Under the pieces are notes generated by a model, which worked only from the letters and a program-made list of their open reading frames with translations, had not been told where the DNA came from and did no database searches. The position numbers were made by a program, and so were the translations under genes. Shown in pieces: positions 15,358 through 23,080 of a stretch of DNA of 28,054 nucleotides (position 1 is the stretch's first letter; each line of letters starts with the position of its first letter). Source of the stretch: CAIZGX01 sp964430305 (lineage in GTDB: Bacteria; Bacteroidota; Bacteroidia; Flavobacteriales_D; Sanyastnellaceae); NCBI GenBank assembly GCA_964430305.1, contig CAYSEX010000029.1, forward strand, positions 1 through 28,054, read 5' to 3'.

Positions 15358-17491
15358 CAATGGATTCAATAGTCAAAATTTGAGTGGGGAGACCTTTGAT
15401 ATTGACTGAAACAAATCGAATTTCTTTCCCTTCGCTTTTTTGAGAAACAGTATAGGTGGCCTTTATGGTCACCTTTTCTTTTGGAGATATTTCTGTGGTT
15501 GTCACTTCAGGTATCGTGCATCCGCAGCTCGATTCTACGTCTTCAATGTATAAGGTTGTATTTCCACAATTGGTTAATTCAAAAGAGATCACATGTTGGC
15601 TGCCTGGTTGCACTTTACCCAAATAGCTGAGCGTCTCATTCCACTTAATACAGATTGAATCGGCCAAAATTCGTTCAATTTCTACGCGTTCAATTTCCAC
15701 TCGGCGTTCAAGTCGAGCTCCTTTGCTATAAATACTTTTCTTCTCATTCGAAATATCATCACTAACATCACTCGCCGCTTTTGATTCACCGAATGGAATA
15801 CCAACCAACTCAAGAGATCCAGATTGAAAATAAGGTGTAAATCGAGGATCTTGCATCCACTGATTTCTTATTGATGAAATTCTTCGCAAAGAAATTCTTC
15901 TGTTGTAGTCGCTGGCCGCTCTGGGGCTGGCGAATCCTCTTACCGTAACACGCACATGACTGCCCTTTTTCAATTCTGTTAAAATATCTTTTTCCAGTTT
16001 GGCCAATTTATCAATGCCTTGTTGCAATTCATTTTCATAAAAAGCACTCACTTCTTCTTCAATGAATTTATTGTCTTTTTCTTGTTCGGTTAGTTTAGTA
16101 ATGTACTTACTTTTAAGACTGAAGTAATTCGTGGTAGTCTCAAGAAAAGTAAAGGTGGTGAGGGTGTCTAATGAGTTAGGGTTGGGTTCATCATTGTGGA
16201 AATATAGTTTTATAGGCAATTGCATATTCACATCGGTAACAACCATCATCAATGAATCTTTTTTAGTTGGAATGGAATCCAATTTAGGTTGCCAAACAAA
16301 TGCATAAATATCTGTGCAACACGGTGGCAAGGAAGTAGAATCATTCAGCGGACGATCAGAAGCAAAAAATCCAATGTTTTTTTCAGGGTAGATACTTAGC
16401 CCCCAATCATTAAAGTTTGAATTAATGGGTTTCCCAGCATTTGTTGCCAAAGCAAATGAACCCGGTTTACCTTCTGCATAATATACATCCCATCCTCCGA
16501 AACCTTCAAGCCACGATGAACTGAAAAAAAGTCGCTCTTGGGCATAGAACGGAGACAACTCATCATCTTGTGAATTGACCTTTTTTCCGGCATTGAATGG
16601 TTTTTGCCAAGTTCCATTTTTTTGAAGACGTGAAATCCAAATGTCTTTTCCACCCTCACCTCCTTCTCTATCTGAAACAAAAAACAAAGTGGTAATTCCT
16701 TCTATATTGGCTAAGCAAGGCATACCTATATAACCCCCATCTTCATTCAACAATTCAATTTCTTTTTTTGTAGTCCAAAGCGAATCTTTGTTCAATTGAC
16801 ATTCTACCAATTTCGGAATGCCGTTTTTATTGGAAATACCAACTGCCAAACGATCTAAAACACTTACAGCTAGGATTTCTGGATTTGACTCTACAACAAC
16901 TGATGTGTCTTGAATGAAAGCACCTTGCCAATGGTCTTCGCTCTTGAAATAGAAATGCACATCATCTCCAGTAACGCGAGGTAATATATCGGCCTCCTTG
17001 TGTTGGTATTTTTGCGGAAGTCGATAGTGATGAAGACTATCAATTCTTCCAACATATTCTTTGGCCCAAACACAGTTTTTTATTTCTTGTTTGGCTTTTG
17101 ATTTAAAATACGGATTGGTAGATTTTGATTTTTTCAGAAAACTTCGAAAATAAATTTCTGCTTCTTCATATTCCCCCATTTGCTTTTTAGCACTTGCCAC
17201 ATAAAACAACGCATCGGGTTGCAATTGTCCAAGATCTTTGGCATTCATGCGTAAAAAAAGACGTGAGCTCAATTCAAATTCTTTTATTTCATATGCACAA
17301 ACTGCCAATACTGCTTGGGCTTCAAATGAGGTTGTATCGGAATCATACGCTTGTTTGGCCCATTCAAATGCAATGGGCCATTGCTTAGACTCCATGGCAT
17401 CTTCAGCATAGCTGAGGAATACGTCTGGTGATTGAGCTTGACTATACATCAAACCCATTCCAAAGAAAATTATGAGGTAAAATGACTTCAT
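15347..17491 (-). CDS. PD40/OmpA-like envelope protein with C-terminal DUF1573
   Basis: A 714-aa protein starting with a signal peptide (MKSFYLIIFFGMGLMYSQA, cut before Q20). The domains in order are: TPR-like helices (20-140), a PD40/WD40-like beta-propeller region (about 160-400, with FVSDREGGEGGKDIWISRL and LFFSSSWLEGFGGWDVYYA), an OmpA-like region (about 490-620) with VRGFASPRAASDYNRRISLRR, and DUF1573 (about 635-714) with the SSCGC cysteine pair. In the OmpA region, the Asp that binds peptidoglycan in GHTD-type proteins is Ser, as often seen in this Bacteroidota subgroup. Proteins with TPR-PD40-OmpA order belong to the PorE-like/gliding-associated group, but the added DUF1573 is less usual. 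The start has a perfect -7 box 5 nt before the ATG. It overlaps clpC by 11 bp at the 3' ends. The exact role is unknown. Confidence 0.8.
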   Translation of the reverse strand: MKSFYLIIFFGMGLMYSQAQSPDVFLSYAEDAMESKQWPIAFEWAKQAYDSDTTSFEAQAVLAVCAYEIKEFELSSRLFLRMNAKDLGQLQPDALFYVASAKKQMGEYEEAEIYFRSFLKKSKSTNPYFKSKAKQEIKNCVWAKEYVGRIDSLHHYRLPQKYQHKEADILPRVTGDDVHFYFKSEDHWQGAFIQDTSVVVESNPEILAVSVLDRLAVGISNKNGIPKLVECQLNKDSLWTTKKEIELLNEDGGYIGMPCLANIEGITTLFFVSDREGGEGGKDIWISRLQKNGTWQKPFNAGKKVNSQDDELSPFYAQERLFFSSSWLEGFGGWDVYYAEGKPGSFALATNAGKPINSNFNDWGLSIYPEKNIGFFASDRPLNDSTSLPPCCTDIYAFVWQPKLDSIPTKKDSLMMVVTDVNMQLPIKLYFHNDEPNPNSLDTLTTFTFLETTTNYFSLKSKYITKLTEQEKDNKFIEEEVSAFYENELQQGIDKLAKLEKDILTELKKGSHVRVTVRGFASPRAASDYNRRISLRRISSIRNQWMQDPRFTPYFQSGSLELVGIPFGESKAASDVSDDISNEKKSIYSKGARLERRVEIERVEIERILADSICIKWNETLSYLGKVQPGSQHVISFELTNCGNTTLYIEDVESSCGCTIPEVTTTEISPKEKVTIKATYTVSQKSEGKEIRFVSVNIKGLPTQILTIESIVTR

Positions 17492-17519
17492 TTATTCAAA
17501 TCTAAACGAAATTTGTGAA
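17492..17519. promoter_or_regulatory. Head-to-head promoters in a 28-bp divergent gap
   Basis: On the minus strand TAGATTTG (17504-17497) is a full -7 consensus, ending 5 nt before the ATG of the envelope gene. On the plus strand GAAATTTG (17508-17515) is a 7/8 match ending 4 nt before the ATG of the dehydrogenase. Transcription would begin at or within a base or two of each start codon, and each -33 region must lie inside the other gene. Confidence 0.55.
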
Positions 17520-18635
17520 ATGAAAGTTGGAATAATTGGGACCGGGGCCATGGGCTCAGGAATTGCACAAGTTGCATTATTGGCTGGTGAACACGTTTGC
17601 TTGTTTGATCAAAACCAAAATTCGGTAGCTAAAGCCGTTGAAAACATTGGCCTTCAAATGACCAAATTGATTGAAAAAAATAAAATCACGGAAAGCACAA
17701 AACAAAACGCTTTGTCTCAATTGACAACTACAGATACGTTATCTGGTTTAGCCGATTGCGATTGGGTCATTGAGGCCATTGTAGAAAATTTAGAGGTTAA
17801 ACAAGCTGTATTTTCTGAACTTGATGCTCTCTTACCCAACGCTATTATTGCCAGTAATACCTCGAGCATTAGCATTACCGCTATTGCAAAGGCATGTACG
17901 AATCCGACCAGAGTTCTAGGAATTCACTTTTTCAATCCAGCTCCTATTATGCCTTTGGTTGAAATTATTCCGGCCTTGCAAACCAACGCTGATTTGATTC
18001 CGCGAGTGGTTGAAACCATTCACAAATGGAAAAAAGTACCTGTAGTAACAAAGGATTTACCCGGATTTATTGTCAATAGATTGGCTCGTCCTTATTACAG
18101 CGAGGCATTGAGAATTCATGATGAAGGCCTAGCTACATTTTTTGAAATTGACGAAGCCATGAAAGGTATTGGTTTTAAGATGGGTCCTTTTGAGTTGATG
18201 GATTTGATTGGTAATGATGTGAATTATGCTGTAACAGAGAGTGTTTTTGCTGCTAATTATTTTGATCCGAAATACAAACCCTCTACTACTCAATTGCGCT
18301 ATGTGCAAGCTGGTTGGTATGGACGAAAGACAGGAAGAGGTTACTATGAATACGTTGAACAAAAAAACAGCACTGAGAAATTTGGGAAGTTAATGACCGA
18401 GCAGATAAGTGAGCGCATTTTAGCCATGCTCATTAATGAGGCTTATGAGGCACTTCGCACAGGGTTAGCCAATGAAACCGATTTAGACTTGGCCATGACC
18501 AAAGGTGTTAATTACCCCATGGGACTCATTGAGTGGGGAAGAAAATGGGGTAAGCATGAAGTAGTGCGTATTATGAATGACCTTTACGCCTTTTACGGCG
18601 AGGATAGATACCGCCTCTCTCCCGCTTTTAAATAA
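17520..18635 (+). CDS. 3-hydroxyacyl-CoA dehydrogenase (NAD), two C-terminal domains
   Basis: It oxidises L-3-hydroxyacyl-CoA to 3-oxoacyl-CoA, or the reverse in butyrate-type routes. Residues 1-185 form the Rossmann domain, with GIIGTGAMGSGIA and D30 at the end of the second strand, which favours NAD. The catalytic residues are S115/S116 in SNTSSIS, H136 in GIHFFNP and E148 in PLVEII. The first helical 3HCDH domain follows, with DLPGFIVNRL and GPFELMDLIGNDV (185-285). At 371 aa it is about 90 residues longer than a simple Hbd. The extra C-terminal part (NEAYEALRTGLANETDLDLAMTKGVNYPMG) looks like a second 3HCDH domain, as in PaaH-type enzymes. The role may be beta-oxidation or phenylacetate breakdown. 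The nearby etfBA genes support acyl-CoA oxidation. The specific substrate is not determined. Confidence 0.9.
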   Translation: MKVGIIGTGAMGSGIAQVALLAGEHVCLFDQNQNSVAKAVENIGLQMTKLIEKNKITESTKQNALSQLTTTDTLSGLADCDWVIEAIVENLEVKQAVFSELDALLPNAIIASNTSSISITAIAKACTNPTRVLGIHFFNPAPIMPLVEIIPALQTNADLIPRVVETIHKWKKVPVVTKDLPGFIVNRLARPYYSEALRIHDEGLATFFEIDEAMKGIGFKMGPFELMDLIGNDVNYAVTESVFAANYFDPKYKPSTTQLRYVQAGWYGRKTGRGYYEYVEQKNSTEKFGKLMTEQISERILAMLINEAYEALRTGLANETDLDLAMTKGVNYPMGLIEWGRKWGKHEVVRIMNDLYAFYGEDRYRLSPAFK

Positions 18636-18660
18636 TTTTTGAAAAAAATGAAGGGGGTGC

Positions 18661-18689
18661 TTGTTTTGTAAAGAATTTTTTTATTTTTG
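18661..18689 (+). promoter_or_regulatory. Strong Bacteroidota promoter for the DUF3276 gene
   Basis: TTG (18661-18663), 18 nt, then TATTTTTG (18682-18689) fully matches TTG-N17-23-TAnnTTTG. The predicted start of transcription is near 18695, giving a leader of about 36 nt. It is the best-matching promoter in the window. Confidence 0.8.
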
Positions 18690-18730
18690 AGAAACTTAAC
18701 CAAAAAAACTACTAACCAAAATTCATTGTT

Positions 18731-19105
18731 ATGGCAGAGGGAGGCAATTACAGAGATGATGTTTTCTCAAGAGAGGTTCGTGCTGGAAAGCGTAAATACT
18801 TCTTCGATGTGAAGACAACCAAAGGGAATGATTTATTCATGACCATTACTGAGAGCAAGCGTGCTGGTTTTTCGGAATCAGGACAAGCCAATTATGAAAA
18901 GCACAAAATTTTCTTGTACAAAGAAGACTTCGATAAATTCATTGAAGGTTTACAAGACACCATTGACCACATTCGTTCATTGCAAGAAAGTGGAAATTAC
19001 AAGTCTACCGAGTATAGTTCTGAAAACACTTCTGAATATTCGAACACTGCAAATGATGAAAAACCTGCAACCTCTTCAGACGAAATAAGTTTCGAAGATT
19101 TGTAG
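18731..19105 (+). CDS. DUF3276/PUR-domain nucleic-acid-binding protein
   Basis: A 124-aa protein of the DUF3276 family, which has the PUR-alpha fold and is related to the spirochaetal DNA/RNA-binding protein BpuR. The conserved core spans residues 8-90: DVFSREVRAGKRKYFFDVK, GNDLFMTITESKR, KHKIFLYKEDFDKFIEGLQ. The tail (from ~92) is Ser/Thr/Glu-rich and probably disordered, ending EISFEDL. The start follows a full-consensus promoter with a leader of ~36 nt, which suggests strong expression. An intrinsic terminator directly follows the stop, so it is a single-gene unit. Binding of single-stranded nucleic acid is expected from the family, but the targets here are unknown. Confidence 0.88.
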   Translation: MAEGGNYRDDVFSREVRAGKRKYFFDVKTTKGNDLFMTITESKRAGFSESGQANYEKHKIFLYKEDFDKFIEGLQDTIDHIRSLQESGNYKSTEYSSENTSEYSNTANDEKPATSSDEISFEDL

Positions 19106-19128
19106 TAAATCAAGACAATTACCTAAAT

Positions 19129-19154
19129 AAAAGGCAGTTTTAGAACTGCCTTTT
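19129..19154 (+). terminator. Intrinsic terminator after the DUF3276 gene
   Basis: Arms AAAAGGCAGTT (19129-19139) and AACTGCCTTTT (19144-19154) form a perfect 11-bp stem with loop TTAG, and the T-rich 3' side runs on as TTTTCTATTTT. It lies 23 bp after the stop. Confidence 0.85.
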
Positions 19155-19167
19155 CTATTTTCGCGAT

Positions 19168-19881
19168 ATGAAAAAAAATACAGGTACCTTATACCTGATT
19201 CCCACTCCCATTGGAGATCAACATGAATATGATCACATTCCATTTCATTTGGAATTAATCTCAGAAATTCGATTGTTTTTTGTTGAAGAGGTGAAAACCG
19301 CCAGAAGAACTCTTCGAAAGATGGGTTTTACTGCCGATTTTGAAGAAGTTACCTTTCATGTCATCAATGAACACTCGAAGCATTTCGATTTTGATTCATT
19401 GTTGTCTCCGCTTTTGGAAGGCGCTCATGCGGGTGTCTTAAGCGAAGCTGGAATGCCTTGTATTGCCGACCCAGGAAGCAAAGTGGTTGCAGCTGCCCAC
19501 GAAAGATTGATATCTGTTGTTCCTTTAACTGGTCCCAATGCCATGATTTTAACCCTGGCTGCAAGCGGTTTGAACGGTCAACAATTTCAATTCAATGGCT
19601 ATTTGCCACGAGAGCGAAACGAACGCGTTAAAAAATTGAAACAATTTGAACGCATGTCGGCAGAATATGGAAGCTCTCAAATTTTCATGGATGCCCCCTA
19701 CCGGAATCAACATGTTTTTAACGACGCCAGAGAAAGTTTAGCTGCTCATACCAAACTGTGCATTGGATGTGATGTGCATTCACAAAATGGATACGTACTT
19801 ACCAAAACCATTGAAGAGTGGCGTTCTTTAAATTGGGATTTTTCTAAACGCAATGTGGTTTTTATCATAGGCCAATCATGA
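19168..19881 (+). CDS. RsmI-like SAM-dependent methyltransferase (tetrapyrrole methylase fold)
   Basis: A 237-aa protein of the tetrapyrrole-methylase fold, close to RsmI, which 2'-O-methylates C1402 of 16S rRNA. It begins GTLYLIPTPIGD (RsmI: GTLYLVPTPIGN). It also has FVEEVKTARRTLRKMG (RsmI: AEDTR-T-LL), a SAM-site segment GVLSEAGMPCIADPGS where RsmI has VSDAGTP-ISDPG, then PLTGPNAMILTLAASGL and FNGYLPRERNER. The D-to-E and T-to-M changes and the short N-terminus fit the second RsmI-like paralogue that many Bacteroidota carry, so the rRNA target may differ. A TATTTTCG box (7/8) ends 4 nt before the ATG, just past the upstream terminator. The stop overlaps the next start (ATGA), so the two genes are coupled. 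Confidence 0.8.
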   Translation: MKKNTGTLYLIPTPIGDQHEYDHIPFHLELISEIRLFFVEEVKTARRTLRKMGFTADFEEVTFHVINEHSKHFDFDSLLSPLLEGAHAGVLSEAGMPCIADPGSKVVAAAHERLISVVPLTGPNAMILTLAASGLNGQQFQFNGYLPRERNERVKKLKQFERMSAEYGSSQIFMDAPYRNQHVFNDARESLAAHTKLCIGCDVHSQNGYVLTKTIEEWRSLNWDFSKRNVVFIIGQS

Positions 19882-20315
19882 AACGGATTTTATGTGTTTG
19901 CTTAGGAAACATTTGTAGGTCGCCTTTGGCTGAAGGAATAATTCGAAAAGTTGCGGCAGATGTTGGTATAGCCATTCATGTTGAAAGCGCTGGCACTGCG
20001 AACTACCATGTGGGTTCAAAAGCGGATCGCAGATCCATTGAGATTGGCAGTCTGAACCAAGTTGACATCAATCAACATCGGGCGCAACAATTTCAATCCT
20101 TTCATTTTGATCAATTTGATTACATTTTAGTGATGGACGAAAACAATGAGCGAGATGTTCTGAGGTTGGCCCGAAATGAAAATGACAAGGCGAAGGTGTT
20201 TTTTTACGACATAAATAGAAATACGGTTGAGGATCCCTATTACGGCGACCGCTCCGATTTTGAAAAGATGTATTCGCATTTGGACATGTATGCCTTGCAT
20301 TGGGTTGAAAAATAA
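19878..20315 (+). CDS. Low-molecular-weight protein-tyrosine phosphatase
   Basis: A 145-aa cytosolic phosphatase of the LMW-PTP family (~150 aa). The P-loop is CLGNICRS, with nucleophile C8 and R14 (C-x5-R). The general-acid loop is VEDPYYGD, with the Asp of DPYY as proton donor. Family members dephosphorylate tyrosine kinases of capsule export or, in some cases, phospho-arginine. No kinase or polysaccharide gene lies nearby, so the substrate is open. It overlaps the methyltransferase by 4 bp (19878-19881), which indicates translational coupling. The downstream arginase has its own promoter. Confidence 0.92.
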   Translation: MKRILCVCLGNICRSPLAEGIIRKVAADVGIAIHVESAGTANYHVGSKADRRSIEIGSLNQVDINQHRAQQFQSFHFDQFDYILVMDENNERDVLRLARNENDKAKVFFYDINRNTVEDPYYGDRSDFEKMYSHLDMYALHWVEK

Positions 20316-20360
20316 GTCAATTTCCATTTGTTTTTCATAGCGTTTGGCTAGCCCCTCACC

Positions 20361-20368
20361 TATCTTTG
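20361..20368 (+). promoter_or_regulatory. Arginase promoter -7 box, likely leaderless
   Basis: TATCTTTG is a full TAnnTTTG match ending 4 nt (CAGC) before the ATG at 20373. Transcription would start at or next to the start codon. The nearest upstream TTG leaves only 14 nt, shorter than the usual spacing. Confidence 0.6.
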
Positions 20369-20372
20369 CAGC

Positions 20373-21338
20373 ATGACTTCGAAAAAAGCAAAAACCATTC
20401 GATTAATTGAGGTTCCGAGTGAAGTTGGTGCAGGAACTCGTGGATCCAGTTTAGGAATGGATGCGCTGAAAATAGCCGCATTGGATTTTAGATCCGGGTT
20501 CTTCAAAAAATACAGAAGCATTGTTATACCTCATGACAATCAAGCTTTGCACAATACTCCGGGTAGTCGTTACGCCAAACACATTCGTTCCGTTTTGAAA
20601 ATGTATGAGCGGATTGGTGCGGCGGTGCGTGATACCCTTCGCGATGGAAAGTTTCCACTTCTTTTATCTGGAGATCACAGCAATGCTGGTGGTACTTTGG
20701 CAGGTTTGAGAATGGCCTATCCAGAATCGCGCATTGGTGTAATTTGGATTGATGCTCATGCCGATTTGCATAGCCCATATACTAGCCCAAGCGGCAACCT
20801 GCATGGTATGCCTTTGGCTGCTTCATTGAATGAAGACAACATTGAAGAAAAGCTCAATGATTTAGATTATGAAACCATTGAACTATGGGAAATGCTCAAA
20901 AATGTGGGCGACATGTCTCCAAAAATTGAATACCGTGATTTGGTTTATGTCACTTTGCGCGACTTTGAAGAGCAGGAGGCTGCGCTTATTAAAGCGAATA
21001 AAGTGAAGGTGGTATCTACGAATGAAGTTCGTAAGACCGGTATAACCAAGCTTAGCAGAGAGATTATGCGATATCTCAGTGCATGTGATAAAGTTTATAT
21101 CAGTTTTGATGTAGACAGCATGGATCCTACCGTTTCTAGAGGTACTGGCACTCCGGTAAAAGGAGGAATTAATGAGCGTGAGGCAGCAGATCTTATTTTG
21201 GAATTGCTTCAAAATGAGCGTACCTGTTGTTTGGAATTCACTGAAATTAACCCCACATTAGATAGTGAAAATGTAATGGCAGAAACTGTTTTTGAAATCC
21301 TTCAAAAGGTGGCTCGTCAGTTAGAAATGATTCAATAA
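20373..21338 (+). CDS. rocF: Arginase (ureohydrolase family)
   Basis: It hydrolyses L-arginine to ornithine and urea with a dinuclear Mn centre. Length is 321 aa. All six metal ligands are visible: H102 (SGDHSNAGG), D127, H129 and D131 (WIDAHADLHSP), and D246 and D248 (ISFDVDSMDP). The loop SPSGNLHGMPLAASL (from 138) matches the substrate loop of arginases, rather than agmatinases or formimidoylglutamases, and favours arginine. The C-terminal part GTGTPVKGGINEREA and EFTEINPTLD is also typical. A perfect -7 box ends 4 nt before the ATG. No urease or ornithine genes are nearby. The family call is firm, while substrate specificity is inferred from the loop. Confidence 0.9.
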   Translation: MTSKKAKTIRLIEVPSEVGAGTRGSSLGMDALKIAALDFRSGFFKKYRSIVIPHDNQALHNTPGSRYAKHIRSVLKMYERIGAAVRDTLRDGKFPLLLSGDHSNAGGTLAGLRMAYPESRIGVIWIDAHADLHSPYTSPSGNLHGMPLAASLNEDNIEEKLNDLDYETIELWEMLKNVGDMSPKIEYRDLVYVTLRDFEEQEAALIKANKVKVVSTNEVRKTGITKLSREIMRYLSACDKVYISFDVDSMDPTVSRGTGTPVKGGINEREAADLILELLQNERTCCLEFTEINPTLDSENVMAETVFEILQKVARQLEMIQ

Positions 21339-21342
21339 TTCG

Positions 21343-21350
21343 TACATTTG
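21343..21350 (+). promoter_or_regulatory. etfB: etfB promoter -7 box
   Basis: TACATTTG is a full TAnnTTTG match, 20 nt before the etfB ATG. TTA at 21321-21323 sits 19 nt upstream and is one base from the -33 TTG. It probably drives etfB, etfA and the BFN gene together. Confidence 0.65.
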
Positions 21351-21370
21351 CAAACCGAAAAAAAGTAAAA

Positions 21371-22111
21371 ATGAAACTATTAGTTTGTATCAGTAAAGCG
21401 CCAGACACCACGTCTAAAATTGCCTTTGCGAATGGCAACACATCTTTTGATGAGGCAGGCGTCACTTTCATTGTGAATCCGTATGATGAGTGGTATGCAC
21501 TTGTTCGTGCGTTGGAGTTGAAAGAGGCGCAAGGCGGAAGTGTAACGGTGATATCCGTTGGTGGAAGCGATTATGAACAAATTATTCGTAAGGCATTGGC
21601 CATTGGAGCCGATGATGCAGTTCGAATTGATGCACCCGAAACAGATGCATTAAGTGTGGCCAAGCACATTGCAGATTATGCGAAAGACCAAGCTTTTGAT
21701 TTGATTCTAACTGGAAAAGAAACCATCAATTACAATGGATCTATTGTTCCCGGTATGTTGGCGGAAATGTTAAGTCTTCCATATGTAACACTTGCATCTA
21801 AATTGAATGTGACAGGAAACCAAGCCACATGTGAAAGAGAAATAGCTGGCGGAGTTGAAGTTTTGGAAGTTACACTTCCCGCTGTAATAAGTGCTGCTAA
21901 GGGTATGGCTGAGCAACGCATTCCGAATATGAAGGGAATTATGAGTGCAAGAACGAAACCATTGCAAGTCATAACACCAGCAGGCGTTGAGGCCAACACG
22001 TCGGTTAAAAACTTTGAAATGCCACCCGCGAAAGGTGCATGTAAATTTATTGCACCAGAGAATGCAGCTGAATTAATTCAGTTGTTGCATACCGAAGCCA
22101 AAGTGATATAA
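21371..22111 (+). CDS. etfB: Electron transfer flavoprotein, beta subunit
   Basis: The ETF small subunit. It pairs with EtfA and carries electrons from acyl-CoA dehydrogenases to the respiratory chain through ETF-quinone oxidoreductase. At 246 aa it has the standard length. Visible features are KLLVCISKAPDT at the N-terminus, FIVNPYDEWYALVRALELKE, ALAIGADDAVRID, and the nucleotide-binding LTGKETINYNGSIVPGMLAEML. It ends with the family's AKGMAEQRIPNMKGIMSARTKPL. It is followed 21 bp later by etfA, with the usual beta-then-alpha order. Together with the hydroxyacyl-CoA dehydrogenase at 17520 it points to acyl-CoA oxidation. Confidence 0.95.
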   Translation: MKLLVCISKAPDTTSKIAFANGNTSFDEAGVTFIVNPYDEWYALVRALELKEAQGGSVTVISVGGSDYEQIIRKALAIGADDAVRIDAPETDALSVAKHIADYAKDQAFDLILTGKETINYNGSIVPGMLAEMLSLPYVTLASKLNVTGNQATCEREIAGGVEVLEVTLPAVISAAKGMAEQRIPNMKGIMSARTKPLQVITPAGVEANTSVKNFEMPPAKGACKFIAPENAAELIQLLHTEAKVI

Positions 22112-22132
22112 ACCTCTCAAGAATTTAAGAAA

Positions 22133-23080
22133 ATGAACATACTTGTATTTGCTGAAAATCAGAACGGTAAATTTCCAAAATCAGCTCTTGAAGCCGTTTC
22201 CTTTGCTTCTGCTTGGGCAAAATCGGTTGGTGGTTCTTGCACTGCCATTACCCATGGTCAAATAGATGCAGCGGCTCTTGGAAACTACGGTTGCAATCAG
22301 GTTTTACATCTTGCTTCTTTAGGAGCTGCAGATGGAGAACAAATCACCACATTGGTAATTGCTGCTGCTGAAAAATCAGCCGCAAATGCCATTGTCTTGT
22401 CGCACGATACAACTGGAAAGTCTGCTGCACCGCGCATAGCTGTGCGTTGGAATGCGGGAATAGTCTCTGGAGCAACTGCCATTCCGCAGGGTACCACCGT
22501 GAAAAAGAATGTATTTAGTGGCAAGGCCATTGCGCATGTGAACATTACCTCAGAGAAGCAAGTGGTAACTGTATTACCGAACGCTTACGGTGTTCATACT
22601 ACAGGTGCTCCATGTGCGGTTGAAGCTTTTGACGTTTCGGTGCCTGTTGCTCGAGTGGTAGTGAAAGAAGTTAAGCTTGAATCGGCAGAGGGAATTCCAT
22701 TACCAGAGGCTGATAAAGTTGTAAGTGCTGGAAGAGGAATGAAAGGTCCTGAAAACTGGGGTATCATTGAAGAATTAGCAAAAGAATTGGGCGCTGCAAC
22801 AGCCTGTTCACGTCCGGTTTCAGATATTGGATGGCGTCCTCATCATGAGCACGTAGGACAAACTGGAATTGCCATACGTCCGAATTTATACATTGCAGTA
22901 GGTATTAGCGGGGCTATACAGCATTTGGCTGGTGTAAATGGAAGTCAGGTCATTGTTGTAATCAACAAAGATCCAGAAGCTCCATTTTTCAAGGCTGCTG
23001 ACTATGGAATTGTTGGTGATGCTTTTGAGGTTGTTCCGCAATTGATAGCAGCTGCCAAAGCGTTTAATGCCACGAAGTAA
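22133..23080 (+). CDS. etfA: Electron transfer flavoprotein, alpha subunit
   Basis: The ETF large subunit, holding most of the FAD site. Length is 315 aa. The C-terminal FAD domain is clear: SRPVSDIGWRPHHEHVGQTG, then YIAVGISGAIQHLAG and INKDPEAPFFKAADYGIVGD, the family signature. The N-terminal half is the ETF fold shared with EtfB. It lies 21 bp after etfB. Its TAA stop shares its last A with the ATG of the next gene (23080), so the BFN gene is probably translated by reinitiation. Confidence 0.96.
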   Translation: MNILVFAENQNGKFPKSALEAVSFASAWAKSVGGSCTAITHGQIDAAALGNYGCNQVLHLASLGAADGEQITTLVIAAAEKSAANAIVLSHDTTGKSAAPRIAVRWNAGIVSGATAIPQGTTVKKNVFSGKAIAHVNITSEKQVVTVLPNAYGVHTTGAPCAVEAFDVSVPVARVVVKEVKLESAEGIPLPEADKVVSAGRGMKGPENWGIIEELAKELGAATACSRPVSDIGWRPHHEHVGQTGIAIRPNLYIAVGISGAIQHLAGVNGSQVIVVINKDPEAPFFKAADYGIVGDAFEVVPQLIAAAKAFNATK

